Shown: positions 53,709 through 63,539 of the stretch, piece by piece | Layout: each line of letters opens with the position of its first letter | How positions within the stretch are numbered: the stretch's first letter is position 1 | From: Achromobacter sp. MFA1 R4 | GTDB lineage: Bacteria > Pseudomonadota > Gammaproteobacteria > Burkholderiales > Burkholderiaceae_B | Assembly: GCF_900156745.1 (NCBI RefSeq) | Contig: NZ_LT707065.1 | Span: forward strand, 5,716,086 to 5,780,085 | DNA: 64,000 nt | Reading direction: 5' to 3' | Translations under genes and position numbers: made by a program | Notes under the pieces: generated by a model | Seen by the model: the letters and a program-made list of their open reading frames with translations, nothing else | What the model was told of the DNA's origin: nothing | Database searches by the model: none

Positions 53709-55574
53709 TCAGAAAGATTCCCAATCGTCGTCCGAAGGCGCCTGGCGCCGGCTGGAGGCCGGTGCGGAAGCAGGCTTCGGATCGGGCTTGGCCGCGGGCC
53801 CCGGACGCGTCGCGGGCCGGCGCGGCGGACGCGCAGCCGTGGCGCCTGCGGCGGGTTCCGGCTTGGCGCGGGCCGAGTGCGTCAGGCGCACGGCCGCCGG
53901 CTTCGCGGCGGGCGCAGCGGGCTGCAGCTCGGCCTCGGCCTCGGGCGCCGGCGCGGCCACGCGGGCGGCGGGACGGTGCTGCTGCGCCAACTGGCGCGCC
54001 GGCACTTCGATCACTTCGCCCGCATTGATCTTGAACACCGACACGGCTTCGGCCAGGCGCTGCGCCTGTTCCTGCAGCGAGCCGGCGGCGGCCGCGGCCT
54101 CTTCCACCAGCGCCGCGTTCTGCTGCGTCACTTCGTCCATCTGCGACACCGCGCGGTTCACCTGGTCGATGCCGCTGGACTGCTCCTCGGACGCCGCCGA
54201 GATCTCGCCCATGATGTCCGTCACGCGCTTCACCGAGGCCACGATTTCCTGCATCGTCGCGCCCGCGCGTTCCACCTGTTGCGAACCCGCGCCCACCTTG
54301 GACACCGAATCCTCGATCAGGCCCTTGATCTCCTTGGCCGCTTGCGCGCTACGCTGCGCCAGCGAGCGCACTTCGCCCGCCACCACCGCAAAGCCCTTGC
54401 CCTGCTCGCCCGCGCGCGCCGCTTCCACCGCGGCGTTCAGCGCCAGGATGTTGGTCTGGAACGCGATGCCGTCGATGACCGACACGATTTCCGAGATCTT
54501 GCGCGAGCTGGCCGAAATGCCTTCCATGGTGGTGACCACTTCCGACACCGCCGAACCGCCGCGCTCGGCCACGTCCGACGCGCTGGCGGCCAATTGATTG
54601 GCCTGGCGCGCGTTGTCGGCGTTCTGCTTTACGGTCGAGGCCAGTTGCTCCATCGAAGCGGCGGTTTCTTCCAGCGAAGCAGCCTGCTCTTCGGTGCGGC
54701 TGGACAGGTCAGTGTTGCCGGCCGAGATCTCACGCGATCCGACGTTGATCTCGTCCACGCCCCGGCGCACCGCGCTCACGGTGCGCGCCAGGCTTTCCTG
54801 CATGCGCTTGACGGCGGCCATCAGCGCGCCGATTTCGTTGGTGGAATTGACGTCCACGCGCACGGTCAGGTCGCCGGCGGCGATCTTGTCGAAGCTCTCG
54901 CCCACGGCGCGCAGCGGACGCAGCACGACGCGGTTCATGAAGAGGAAAGCGCCCAGCGAGACCGCCAGGATCAGCACGGCCAACGCGATGTAGACATAGG
55001 CCATCACCGAGGCCTGGGTGCGGGCCGAGGCCACCAATTCCTGGCTGTACTTGTTGATGTTGTCCGCGAATTCGCCAAGCTGCTTGGAAAAGAGCCCGCT
55101 TGCGGCGCCCGTCTTGGTGTTCTTCAACGTCAGGTAGGTCGCCGAGTCGCCCTTGTCGAGCGCGGCCATCATGCTTTGCAGGGAATCGGCGAAGCCATTA
55201 AACGCAGCCAGCAGTTCGCCTTCCGAACGCTTGCCCAGGTCGGTCTGCTTCGGCGTGGCCTTGAACGCCTCCATCTTCGTCTTGGCGTCGGCGATGAGCT
55301 GCTGGACGATGCGCGAGTTCTCGGCGGCGCCGTTCGCATCGCCTGCGGCGCGCTGCGCGGCGGCGATGTCGGCACGAATGGTCGCGCGCAGCATCTGCGT
55401 ATAGGAATCCTTGATCAGATTGCTCTGCTGGACGCTCAGAGAATCCAAAGCGTTGATCGCCCGCGTGTTGGACTGCATGCTGTTCCAACCGAGGACGATG
55501 GCAACGAGCGCGGCCAGAGCAACTGCCAATTGGGCAAGCATCAAGCCTGTGCGCACCTTCAGATTGCTAAACAT
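53709..55574 (-). CDS. Methyl-accepting chemotaxis protein with DWESF tether
   Basis: A 621-residue transmembrane receptor. Helix 1 lies at about 10-30, a periplasmic four-helix-bundle domain at about 30-190, helix 2 about 190-212, then HAMP (VLRPLRAVGESFDKIAAGDLTVR), and a signalling domain about 260-510. A 90-residue Pro/Ala-rich linker leads to the last residues SDDDWESF, a pentapeptide like the enteric NWETF that recruits CheR and CheB for adaptation. The ligand cannot be read from the sequence. The gene precedes the lipoprotein gene by 30 bases. Confidence 0.92.
   Translation of the reverse strand: MFSNLKVRTGLMLAQLAVALAALVAIVLGWNSMQSNTRAINALDSLSVQQSNLIKDSYTQMLRATIRADIAAAQRAAGDANGAAENSRIVQQLIADAKTKMEAFKATPKQTDLGKRSEGELLAAFNGFADSLQSMMAALDKGDSATYLTLKNTKTGAASGLFSKQLGEFADNINKYSQELVASARTQASVMAYVYIALAVLILAVSLGAFLFMNRVVLRPLRAVGESFDKIAAGDLTVRVDVNSTNEIGALMAAVKRMQESLARTVSAVRRGVDEINVGSREISAGNTDLSSRTEEQAASLEETAASMEQLASTVKQNADNARQANQLAASASDVAERGGSAVSEVVTTMEGISASSRKISEIVSVIDGIAFQTNILALNAAVEAARAGEQGKGFAVVAGEVRSLAQRSAQAAKEIKGLIEDSVSKVGAGSQQVERAGATMQEIVASVKRVTDIMGEISAASEEQSSGIDQVNRAVSQMDEVTQQNAALVEEAAAAAGSLQEQAQRLAEAVSVFKINAGEVIEVPARQLAQQHRPAARVAAPAPEAEAELQPAAPAAKPAAVRLTHSARAKPEPAAGATAARPPRRPATRPGPAAKPDPKPASAPASSRRQAPSDDDWESF
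54001..54807 (-). repeat. Receptor signalling module, copy 2 of 3 (807 bp)
   Basis: Same extent and length as the other two copies. It sits in the receptor at 53709-55574. The sensory domain on its upstream side is not similar to that of the other copies at the same level, so identity is limited to the module and part of the C-terminal tether. Confidence 0.85.
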
Positions 55575-55598
55575 TTCCGTAGTTCCGGTAGTCGTCCT

Positions 55599-55619
55599 GG
55601 CGGCGCTCCCCGCGCCGCC
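55599..55619. other. GC hairpin between two receptor genes
   Basis: GGCGGCGC-TCCCC-GCGCCGCC, a perfect 8-bp stem 25 bases ahead of the receptor start at 55574. No T-tract follows on the minus strand; it may reduce readthrough or protect the mRNA end. Confidence 0.5.
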
Positions 55620-55675
55620 GGGCCGTAAAGGGGATGTTCTCTACTTCCTGTTCACTGCACTGGCGGAACGATCCG

Positions 55676-57532
55676 TCAGAAAGACTCCCAATCGTCATCC
55701 GAGGGCGGCGCACGGCGCGCGGCGGGCGCCTTGGGGGCCGCCGCGGCAACGTCCGCCGCATCGGTGGCGCGCGGGGCCGGCCGGCGCACGGGGCGCGCGG
55801 CGGTCGCGCCCGCCGGCTTGGGCCGGGCAACCTGCGTCAGACGAGGCGCGGCCTTGGGCGCCGGTTCGGGCTGCTCCGCCGGCTGGGCGGGCGCCTGCTC
55901 CGGCGCCGCCTGCGGCGCCGCCACGCGGGCGGCCGGACGGTGCTGCTGCGCCAACCGGCGCGCCGGCACGTCGATCACTTCGCCCGCATTGATCTTGAAC
56001 ACCGACACGGCTTCGGCCAGGCGCTGCGCCTGTTCCTGCAGCGAGCCGGCGGCGGCCGCGGCCTCTTCCACCAGCGCCGCGTTCTGCTGCGTCACTTCGT
56101 CCATCTGCGACACCGCGCGGTTCACCTGGTCGATGCCGCTGGACTGTTCCTCGGACGCCGCCGAGATCTCGCCCATGATGTCCGTCACGCGCTTCACCGA
56201 CGCCACGATTTCCTGCATGGTGGAGCCCGCGCGTTCGACCTGCTGCGAACCCGCGCCCACCTTGGACACCGAATCCTCGATCAGGCCCTTGATTTCCTTG
56301 GCCGCTTGCGCGCTGCGCTGCGCCAGCGAGCGCACTTCGCCCGCCACCACCGCAAAGCCCTTGCCCTGCTCGCCCGCACGCGCCGCTTCCACCGCCGCGT
56401 TCAGCGCCAGGATGTTGGTCTGGAACGCGATGCCGTCGATGACCGACACGATTTCCGAGATCTTGCGCGAGCTGGCCGAGATGGCCTGCATGGTGCTGAC
56501 CACTTCCGATACCGCCGAACCGCCGCGCTCGGCCACGTCCGACGCGCTGGCGGCCAGTTGATTGGCCTGGCGCGCGTTGTCGGCGTTCTGCTTGACGGTC
56601 GAGGCCAGCTCTTCCATCGAGGCAGCGGTCTCTTCCAGCGAGGCGGCCTGCTGCTCGGTGCGGCTGGACAGGTCCGTGTTGCCGGCCGAGATTTCACGCG
56701 CGCCCAGGTTGATCTCGTCCACGCCGCGGCGCACCGTCGACACGGTGCGGGTCAGGCTTTCCTGCATGCGCTTGATGGCGCCGAACAGGTGGCCGATTTC
56801 GTTGGTGCTGCGGACTTCGATGCGGCCGGTGAAATCGCCCGCCGAGATCTTCTCGAAATGGTCGCCGGCTTCGTGCAGCGGACGCAGCACGGTGCGGTTG
56901 ATGAAGATCCAGCAGCCGACGGCCAGCACCAGCGCGATGGCCAGCATCACGATGGTGACGATGCGCGAGATGTCGTGATCGACCTGCGCCTGCGCGGCCA
57001 ATTCGTTGGTGCGGGTGTCGATGAACTGCAGCACGTTGTTGACGGCTTCGCGGAACGCGGTGTTCGCGGCGCTGCCGGCGTCGTTCAGGTCCAGGTATTG
57101 CTGGATGGCAAGATTCTTCAGGGCGGAGGACTGGCGCTGGTAGATGTCGTCGAACTGCTTGTAGGCCGCGTCGAGCTTCTGCACCAGGTCTTCCGAGCCG
57201 GCCATGCGCGGGGCATTGCGGAATTCATTCAGCGTCTTCACGCCTTCGGCCATCAGCGCATCGGCGCGTTGCGCCTGCGAGGTGGACTGCTCGGTCTTGC
57301 CCTGCTGCATGTCCATCAGCGACGTTGCAAGCAGCAGACGGCCGCGCAGGAAGATGCTGTAGGCGCGCTGGAGCTGCGTCGCCTGGTCGGAATAGGCGGC
57401 GTTGATCTGTCCCAGCTTGTCATTGCTGGAATTCAATCCCATCCACGCCACGCCGTTCGAAATGAACATGGCGCCCGAGAAGAGCAACAGCACCAGGATG
57501 ATACAGGTGCGAACTTTCAAATTACCAAGCAT
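55676..57532 (-). CDS. Methyl-accepting chemotaxis protein with DWESF tether (second)
   Basis: A 618-residue transmembrane receptor next to flgL. Helix 1 is about 8-28, followed by a periplasmic four-helix-bundle domain (about 30-188) that differs from its neighbours, helix 2 about 190-212, HAMP ([23 protein letters not shown]), signalling domain, and a Pro/Ala-rich tether ending SDDDWESF. It shows the same C-terminal CheR/CheB-binding type as the receptor at 53709. It starts 141 bases beyond the flgL stop and has no sigma28 box of its own that I can find. Confidence 0.92.
   Translation of the reverse strand: MLGNLKVRTCIILVLLLFSGAMFISNGVAWMGLNSSNDKLGQINAAYSDQATQLQRAYSIFLRGRLLLATSLMDMQQGKTEQSTSQAQRADALMAEGVKTLNEFRNAPRMAGSEDLVQKLDAAYKQFDDIYQRQSSALKNLAIQQYLDLNDAGSAANTAFREAVNNVLQFIDTRTNELAAQAQVDHDISRIVTIVMLAIALVLAVGCWIFINRTVLRPLHEAGDHFEKISAGDFTGRIEVRSTNEIGHLFGAIKRMQESLTRTVSTVRRGVDEINLGAREISAGNTDLSSRTEQQAASLEETAASMEELASTVKQNADNARQANQLAASASDVAERGGSAVSEVVSTMQAISASSRKISEIVSVIDGIAFQTNILALNAAVEAARAGEQGKGFAVVAGEVRSLAQRSAQAAKEIKGLIEDSVSKVGAGSQQVERAGSTMQEIVASVKRVTDIMGEISAASEEQSSGIDQVNRAVSQMDEVTQQNAALVEEAAAAAGSLQEQAQRLAEAVSVFKINAGEVIDVPARRLAQQHRPAARVAAPQAAPEQAPAQPAEQPEPAPKAAPRLTQVARPKPAGATAARPVRRPAPRATDAADVAAAAPKAPAARRAPPSDDDWESF
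55965..56771 (-). repeat. Receptor signalling module, copy 3 of 3 (807 bp)
   Basis: Same extent and length as the other two copies. A few residues differ (for example EQQAAS for [14 protein letters not shown] for [15 protein letters not shown] for EVIEVPA). Confidence 0.85.
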
Positions 57533-57588
57533 GAAATATCCGAGCGTTGAGCAACGAAAAACGACACTACCTACCCAATACGCACCAC

Positions 57589-57618
57589 GGACGCCCCGGT
57601 CTTTGGCCGGCAGCGTCC
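57589..57618. other. Hairpin in the flgL-receptor spacer
   Basis: GGACGC/GCGTCC with an inner CCGG/CCGG pair and a short loop, 55 bases after flgL on the minus strand. It lacks a T-tract. It may be a weak terminator, or merely structure in a leader, so readthrough from flgKL into the receptor genes remains possible. Confidence 0.4.
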
Positions 57619-57673
57619 GAAAGGTGCGCCACGCGCAGCGCCATGAACCGGCGCGGCGCCGAAACTTATCGCA

Positions 57674-58933
57674 TCACTTGCGGCTGAACAGGCTGGACCC
57701 CTGGATCGTCATGAACGCGGCCGAGGCCGCCTGCAAGGCCACCTGCCGCAGCGCGAGCTGGCTGGCGCCGGCGTAGTAGTCCAGGTCTTCCAGGTCCGAC
57801 AGCGACTTCGAGTACGACAGGCCCTTCTGCGTGCCCGTGGCGTCCAGCGCCTCCAGTTCGTTCAGGCGCGCGCCCACCGAGGCGCCGACCGTCAGGACGT
57901 TGTCGTAGTTCGAGGCCAGCTTCTTGTTGGCGGTGGCCAGTTCATTGTTCAGGCGAGCCAGCGCCTTCTCGTCGCCCGCGATGGGCGAGTCGAGCACCTT
58001 GATCAGGCTGTCCAGCGTGGCGAACATGTCCAGGTCGGCCGACTGGATGTTTTCGACGTCGATCACGTCGCCATTCTGCGGCGTGCCCTTGACCACCACG
58101 GCGACGCCGCCGAAGTCGATGCTGGTGCCCGGCGTGTACGCCGTCGGACCGGCCGGCGGCGCGGGGCTGATCACCGGCGGGACGGGCGGGGTCGCATTCG
58201 GTTCCGTCGTGATGACGCGGTAACCCATGTTGCCCGTCGCGGGATCGGATTCGAACTGCAGGCTGAAATTCTTGCCGATGTTGGCGCTGTTCGGCGTGAC
58301 CGACACGGTGCCGAACTCGGCGGTGCCGGCGTTGGCCGGCGATGCGGTGGCGACATACGCCTGCGAACCCGGGTTGGCGCGATTGAAGATGTCGCTGCCC
58401 AGGTCGCTGGTGGAGAGCTGGCGCGACTGGTCGACCTGCACCGTGCGTTCGCCGGTGGCGCCGCTATAGACGATCTTGCCGGTGGCGTCCTGGGCGTACG
58501 GCACGACGCTGCCCTCGTAACCCGAGAACAGGTATTGGCCGTTGCCGTCCGTGCTGTTGGCCAGGCCAAGCAGCGCGTCGCGGGCGCTCTTGAGCGCCGT
58601 CGACAACGCCTGGCGGTCGCTGTCGGCGAAGGTGCCGTTGCCGGCCTGCACGACGCGCGTACGCACATCCTGCAATGCGGTCGTGATCGAGTCCAGGACG
58701 TTGGCTTCCTGCCCGAGGTTGGTCTTGGCCGTGTTGCGGTTCAGTCCATACGTCGAGTTCATGCTCTGCGTCTGCGCGACGCCGATCGACAGCGACGCCG
58801 ACAGCGGATCGTCCGCCGGGCTCAGGAACTTGCGGCCGCTGCCGACCTGCTCAACCAGGCGATTCATGTCGGATTCCTGGGCGAGCACGCCGCTCAGGCC
58901 GTTCGTGTACATCATCGTGGTGCTCAGACGCAT
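57674..58933 (-). CDS. flgL: Flagellar hook-associated protein FlgL
   Basis: A 419-residue junction protein between hook and filament. The N-terminal flagellin-like helix region (MRLSTTMMYTNGLSGVLAQE, then SGRKFLSPADDPLSAS) and the C-terminal helix (YYAGASQLALRQVALQAA) form the D0/D1 coils. The middle domain contains a Pro-rich insert (PPVPPVISPAPPAGP, about 253-267). It is 46 bases after flgK and no terminator separates the two. Confidence 0.95.
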   Translation of the reverse strand: MRLSTTMMYTNGLSGVLAQESDMNRLVEQVGSGRKFLSPADDPLSASLSIGVAQTQSMNSTYGLNRNTAKTNLGQEANVLDSITTALQDVRTRVVQAGNGTFADSDRQALSTALKSARDALLGLANSTDGNGQYLFSGYEGSVVPYAQDATGKIVYSGATGERTVQVDQSRQLSTSDLGSDIFNRANPGSQAYVATASPANAGTAEFGTVSVTPNSANIGKNFSLQFESDPATGNMGYRVITTEPNATPPVPPVISPAPPAGPTAYTPGTSIDFGGVAVVVKGTPQNGDVIDVENIQSADLDMFATLDSLIKVLDSPIAGDEKALARLNNELATANKKLASNYDNVLTVGASVGARLNELEALDATGTQKGLSYSKSLSDLEDLDYYAGASQLALRQVALQAASAAFMTIQGSSLFSRK

Positions 58934-58979
58934 GGTGCAGCTCCGAAATGCTTTCTAGTATTCACAATCAACGTTCTGA

Positions 58980-60653
58980 TCAGCCGCGCAGGCCCAACAG
59001 CGTGTCAAAAATGGTGCTCGCCACATCGATGATGCGGGCGCTGGCCTGGTATTGCTCCTGGTAGAGCGACAGGCTCACGTACTCTTCGTTCAGGTTGACG
59101 CCCGACACCGCCTGCTGCGCCGCCGTGGTCTGCTTGATCAGGTTGACCTGCGCGGTGGCGGCGGTCTTGATCTGCTGCGTCTGCACGCCGACCGTGTTCA
59201 CGACTTGCGCGAACATGTCGTTGATGCTCATGGTGCCGTGTCCCAGCAGCTTGGTGTTCTGCAGTTGGGCCAGCTTCAGCGCGTTCTTGCCGTTGGCGTC
59301 GCCGCCCTCCGCGTCGGCCGCGGCGACCTTGTCCGGATCCGTGATCACGACTTCGATGTCGCGGGCGGCGTCGCGCGTGGGCGACAGCGACCACTTGTCG
59401 CCGGCCTGGGGCGGCGCGTTGATCGTCAGCGTCACGCCCATCTCGTTTTCGAGGTTCAGCGTGGCGGTGGGCGGCGTGCCCGTGGCCGGGCCGTTGTAGA
59501 CCTGCGCGCCTTCCGGCAAGCGCACGACCTGGTAATTGGCGCCGTCGAACGAGATCTCGTAGTCCTTGGCGTTGATGTTCGCCAGGTTGGTGAATTCACC
59601 GGAGATCTGCGCGTTGCTCTTGTTCTGCGTGTTCGGCACGCCCTGGGGCGAGCCGATGCTGAAGAAATCCGTGCCCGGATTGCCGCTCTGGTCCAGGCCC
59701 TGGTTGTGCTGTTCGTTGAACGACAGCGCCAGGCCGACGGCCATCTGGCCGAGCTGGTTCTGCATGACGTCCAGGGACGACGCGCGGAACTGCAGCAGGC
59801 CGCCCAGCTTGCCGCCGGTAACGTCGGCGTCCTTCATCTCGACCGCGACGGTCTTGCCCGTGCCCGCCGGCAGCGTGTAGGCCAGGACGGTGCGGCCCGC
59901 GTCGGACGACGACGGCACGGCCTGCAGCGGATAGATGGAGTTGCCCGAGAGCAGCGACTGGCCGCCCTTGGTAAGCGAAATGCTGATCTTGTCGCCCTGC
60001 TCGTAGGTCGTGACGCCGATGAGCTGGTTCAGTTCCATGACGGCCTGGTCGCGCTGGTCGAGCAGGTCGTTCGGGGGGCTGCCGCCGGCCTTGCCGGACG
60101 CCAGCGAAATCTGCTGGTTCAGGTCGTCGATGCGGGTCAGGTAGCTGTTGACCTGGTCCACCGTCGTGGAGATCTGGGAATTCAGGCCTTCGCGCTGGTT
60201 CTGCATCTCCTGGTAGGCCGAGCGGATCTGGGTCGTCAGGCTGTTGGCCTGGCCGATCAGGTCGGCGCGCGCCGCGGGATCCGCGGGCTTGCTGGCCACC
60301 GTGTTCATGCTGGTGAAGAAATTGGTCAGGCCCGGGGCGATGCCCACGGTGCGGTCCGAGAACAGGTTGTTGATCTGCGAGACCTGGTCGAGCTGGGCCT
60401 GGAGCTGGGCGCCGCTGCCCTGCGCGCCGACGAGCTGCTTGTACAGGAAGCTGTCGTAGCTGCGTTCGACGGTATCGACCTGGACGCCGCGGCCAATGTA
60501 GCCGTTGGTCGTCGCCTGGGCGCCCGCGGTGGAGGTCATCACGCGCTGGCGGTTGTAGCCGACCGTGGTGGCATTGTTGATGTTATGACCGGTCGTGGCC
60601 AGGCCCGCCTGCGCCACGTTCAACCCGCCCAACGCCGTTTTGTACAAATTCAT
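58980..60653 (-). CDS. flgK: Flagellar hook-associated protein FlgK
   Basis: A 557-residue hook-associated protein that, with FlgL, joins the hook to the filament. The N-terminal rod/hook motif GLNVAQAGLATTGHNINNATT and the C-terminal VSGVNLNEEYVSLSLYQEQYQ motif are both clear. A sigma28-type promoter lies 50 bases upstream, overlapping the flgJ stop, so flgKL can be expressed late and apart from the flgG-J genes. Confidence 0.96.
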   Translation of the reverse strand: MNLYKTALGGLNVAQAGLATTGHNINNATTVGYNRQRVMTSTAGAQATTNGYIGRGVQVDTVERSYDSFLYKQLVGAQGSGAQLQAQLDQVSQINNLFSDRTVGIAPGLTNFFTSMNTVASKPADPAARADLIGQANSLTTQIRSAYQEMQNQREGLNSQISTTVDQVNSYLTRIDDLNQQISLASGKAGGSPPNDLLDQRDQAVMELNQLIGVTTYEQGDKISISLTKGGQSLLSGNSIYPLQAVPSSSDAGRTVLAYTLPAGTGKTVAVEMKDADVTGGKLGGLLQFRASSLDVMQNQLGQMAVGLALSFNEQHNQGLDQSGNPGTDFFSIGSPQGVPNTQNKSNAQISGEFTNLANINAKDYEISFDGANYQVVRLPEGAQVYNGPATGTPPTATLNLENEMGVTLTINAPPQAGDKWSLSPTRDAARDIEVVITDPDKVAAADAEGGDANGKNALKLAQLQNTKLLGHGTMSINDMFAQVVNTVGVQTQQIKTAATAQVNLIKQTTAAQQAVSGVNLNEEYVSLSLYQEQYQASARIIDVASTIFDTLLGLRG

Positions 60654-60702
60654 GCTGACAATGCCCCGTATGTAACCGCAGCTGTTATCTCTGGATACTC
60701 CA

Positions 60703-60729
60703 TTTACGGCAGGAGCTCAGCCAAATTTA
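60703..60729 (-). promoter_or_regulatory. sigma28-type promoter for flgKL
   Basis: Minus strand: TAAATTTG (6 of 8 to TAAAGTTT), 11 bases, GCCGTAAA (6 of 8 to GCCGATAA). It gives a leader of about 45 bases. The -35 overlaps the flgJ stop codon (60727-60729). Class 3 control of flgKL is established in enterics. Confidence 0.65.
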
Positions 60730-61704
60730 GAGTCCTTCCAGCATCCGCCGTGAATTTTCCACGCTGGATGCGGCGCCCCGGAGCTGCCCCATGATGCCGA
60801 TCAGCTTCTGGGCGTAGCGCGGGTCCGTCGCGTAGCCGGCATCCTGGATCCGCCGGGCCGCCTCGATCTCGTTGCGGGCCGTCGTCACGCTTTCGTAGCG
60901 CGGACTGTTGCCGATCAGGCGGGCGTAATCGGCGAACGATTCCTCGTAGGAGGAGTACGCACGGAACGGGTGGGTCACCTTCTTGGCGACGCCATCCTCG
61001 TATTCCGTGGTCAGCACGTTGACGACCTTGCCCTTCCAGCTTGCGCCGGCCTTGATCCCGAAGAGGTTGAAGCTGGTGCTGCCGTCCTCGTGCTTGATTT
61101 CGCGCTTGCCCCAGCCGGATTCCAGGGCCGCCTGGCCCATGATGAGACGGGCCGGCACGCCGCTTTGCTGCGACGCCAGATTGGCCGCGCGCGACATCCG
61201 GGACACGAAGTCCACCACATGATCGGGCGCCCCTTCCGCCGCGGCCAACGCACGGTCGGCGGGACGGTTGTTGCGCATCACGTTCAGCAGCGCCGACACC
61301 TCGCGCGAACCGCCCGTGCGGAAATCCAGGTCGCCGCCCTGGCCGATGCTCTTGATGGCCTCGTCCGACATCTCGCCGGGCTTGCCCTGCTGCATCTGCG
61401 CCAGGATTGCCTGCGACAGCCCGATCCCCGGCGAGGCGAGGTGCAGCGCAAGCTGCTCGTCCGCCATGGACTGCAGCATCTGGGTCTGCTGGGAATCGAA
61501 CAGGCCTTCCTTGGGCGTGGCCTCGCGCATGCGCTTGAGCATCATCTGCAGGAACAGGGCCTCAAACTGCTTGGCCACCTGCTTCTGCTGCTCGGTCCCG
61601 GCGGGGTCCTGCTTGACGTCCCGCTTCAGGTCCGACAGGCGGCCCATGTCGAAGACCGAATCCTGCCGGGCGCTGCCGCTGGCCGCATCGTGGGTATATG
61701 CCAT
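60727..61704 (-). CDS. flgJ: Flagellar rod-assembly protein/muramidase FlgJ
   Basis: A 325-residue dual-domain protein, as in beta- and gammaproteobacteria. Residues about 25-110 are the rod-cap domain (KQFEALFLQMMLKRMREATP). Residues about 165-320 are a glucosaminidase domain (ARLIMGQAALESGWGKREI, then FNLFGIKAG) that opens peptidoglycan for the rod. The Pro/Gly-poor linker is normal. It follows flgI by five bases. Confidence 0.95.
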   Translation of the reverse strand: MAYTHDAASGSARQDSVFDMGRLSDLKRDVKQDPAGTEQQKQVAKQFEALFLQMMLKRMREATPKEGLFDSQQTQMLQSMADEQLALHLASPGIGLSQAILAQMQQGKPGEMSDEAIKSIGQGGDLDFRTGGSREVSALLNVMRNNRPADRALAAAEGAPDHVVDFVSRMSRAANLASQQSGVPARLIMGQAALESGWGKREIKHEDGSTSFNLFGIKAGASWKGKVVNVLTTEYEDGVAKKVTHPFRAYSSYEESFADYARLIGNSPRYESVTTARNEIEAARRIQDAGYATDPRYAQKLIGIMGQLRGAASSVENSRRMLEGL

Positions 61705-61709
61705 GGCCG

Positions 61710-62846
61710 TCAGATGATTTCCAGTTCGGCGCGCAGGGCGCCCGCGCTCTTCATCGCCTGCAGGATGGCCAGCAGGTCCTGCGGCGTGGCGCCCAGGGCG
61801 TTCAGGCCCTTGACCACGTCAGCCAGGTTGGCGCTGGTGCTGACGCGCTGCAGCGAGCCGTTGTCCTGGCGCACCTCGATCTGGGTGTTGGGCACCACCA
61901 CCGTCTGCCCTTGCGTGAACGGCGTGTCCGGTTGGACGACCTCGTTCTGGCGGTTGATGATGACGGACAGGTTGCCGTGCGCCACCGCGGCCTCTTCGAT
62001 CATGACCGTGCGGTTCATGACGACCGAGCCCGTGCGCGCATTGATGATGACCTTGGCGACGGTGGGCGCGCGGGTGACCTGCAGGTCCTCGACCTGCGAC
62101 AGGAAGCGGGCCTGCGAAGCCTGCTCCATGGGCGTGCGGACCTGGATGACGCGGCCATCCAACGCCGTGGCCGTGCCCTGCCCGAAGCGGCGGTTCAAGG
62201 CCGTGGCCACGTTCTGCGCCGTGCCGAAATCGGTGTTGTTCAGTTCGACGTGAATGTAGCCGTCGCGCGAGAACGTGGTGGGCACGCCGCGTTCGACGAT
62301 GGCGCCCGCGCTGATGCGGCCGCCGTTCAACTGGTTGATCTGCACGCTGGAGCCGCCGGACGACGCGCCCGCGCCGCCCACCAGGATATTGCCCTGCGCG
62401 ATGGCGTAGACCTGGCTGTCCGCGCCCTTGAGCGGCGTCATCAGCAGCGTGCCGCCGCGCAGGCTCTTGGCGTTGCCCATGGAGGACACCACCACGTCCA
62501 GCGTCTGGCCCGGCCGCGCGAACGCCGGCAGGGTCGTCGTGACCATGACGGCCGCCACGTTCTTCAGCTGCATGTTGCTGCCGGCGGGCACGGTGATGCC
62601 CAGCTGCGACAGCATGTTGGTCAGACTCTGCTGGGTGAAGGGTGTCTGGCGCACCTGGTCGCCGCTGCCGTCCAGGCCCACGACCAGACCGTAGCCGATG
62701 AGCTGGTTGCCCCGGACGCCCTGGATGCTGGCCAGATCCTTGAGCCGATCGGCGTGCGCCGCGCCGGCGCCCGCGGCCAGCCCGACGGCGACGCACACCC
62801 GCGCCAACAGGGACAGCAATGCGGATATCGGAGTCGGTTGTTTCAT
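61710..62846 (-). CDS. flgI: Flagellar P-ring protein FlgI
   Basis: A 378-residue periplasmic protein that forms the P ring in peptidoglycan. A cleavable signal ends after residue 32 (AGAAHA). The mature start [20 protein letters not shown] is nearly invariant in the family, and the end ALRAELEII is also typical. It sits three bases after flgH, and five bases before flgJ. Confidence 0.97.
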   Translation of the reverse strand: MKQPTPISALLSLLARVCVAVGLAAGAGAAHADRLKDLASIQGVRGNQLIGYGLVVGLDGSGDQVRQTPFTQQSLTNMLSQLGITVPAGSNMQLKNVAAVMVTTTLPAFARPGQTLDVVVSSMGNAKSLRGGTLLMTPLKGADSQVYAIAQGNILVGGAGASSGGSSVQINQLNGGRISAGAIVERGVPTTFSRDGYIHVELNNTDFGTAQNVATALNRRFGQGTATALDGRVIQVRTPMEQASQARFLSQVEDLQVTRAPTVAKVIINARTGSVVMNRTVMIEEAAVAHGNLSVIINRQNEVVQPDTPFTQGQTVVVPNTQIEVRQDNGSLQRVSTSANLADVVKGLNALGATPQDLLAILQAMKSAGALRAELEII

Positions 62847-62849
62847 GAT

Positions 62850-63539
62850 TTAGAACGGCGAAGCGATCAGGAAGAAGCGTTGCAGCCAGCCCATGGTCTG
62901 GACTTCGTCCATGACGCCCTTGCTGCGGTACTCGATGCGGGCGTCGGCCACCTGGGTGGACGAGACAGTATTCGTGCCCGTGATGGAGCGCGGGTCCACC
63001 ACCCCGGCAAAGCGCACGTATTCGCTGCCGCGGTTGATGGCGATCTGCTTTTCGCCGGCGATCTGCAGGTTGCCGTTGGACATCACGCCGACCACCGTGG
63101 TGGTGATGGTGCCGGTAAAGGCGTTGTTGGCCGTGCTGTCGCCCCTGCCCTGCAACACGTTGGCGCCCGCGGCTTCGGTGTTCAGGTTGGCGTTGGCCCA
63201 GCTGTCCATGAACGAAGGCGCCGCGGCAATGCCCAGGCTGGCCGAGCCGCTGCGGTTGGTGTTCGTCGCCACGTTCTTGGACGCATTGGTGCGCTCGTTC
63301 AGGACGATGGTGACGATGTCGCCGACGTTGCGCGGCCGGCGGTCTTCGAACAGGGGGTAATTGCCGTAAGTCGTGGGCTGGTAGATGGAGCCCGTGGGCT
63401 GCGCCAGCGGCATGGGCGGCGGCGGCGGCGCCGCCGTCGTCGGCCCGGTCACGATGGGCTCGGGCGGAATCATGGCGCAACCAGCCGCCAGCAGGGCCAG
63501 CGCGGACGCAAATACCAGGCGCAGGACAGACATGAGCAT
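62850..63539 (-). CDS. flgH: Flagellar L-ring lipoprotein FlgH
   Basis: A 229-residue outer-membrane lipoprotein of the L ring. The signal ends in LLAAGC with lipidated Cys21. Landmarks: a Pro-rich linker (TTAAPPPPPMPLAQP), then VGDIVTIVLNERTNASKN and the C-terminal SSTQVADARIEYRSKGVMDE. I use the ATG that shares a base with the flgG stop (TGATG); an ATG two codons later is also possible. Confidence 0.95.
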   Translation of the reverse strand: MLMSVLRLVFASALALLAAGCAMIPPEPIVTGPTTAAPPPPPMPLAQPTGSIYQPTTYGNYPLFEDRRPRNVGDIVTIVLNERTNASKNVATNTNRSGSASLGIAAAPSFMDSWANANLNTEAAGANVLQGRGDSTANNAFTGTITTTVVGVMSNGNLQIAGEKQIAINRGSEYVRFAGVVDPRSITGTNTVSSTQVADARIEYRSKGVMDEVQTMGWLQRFFLIASPF

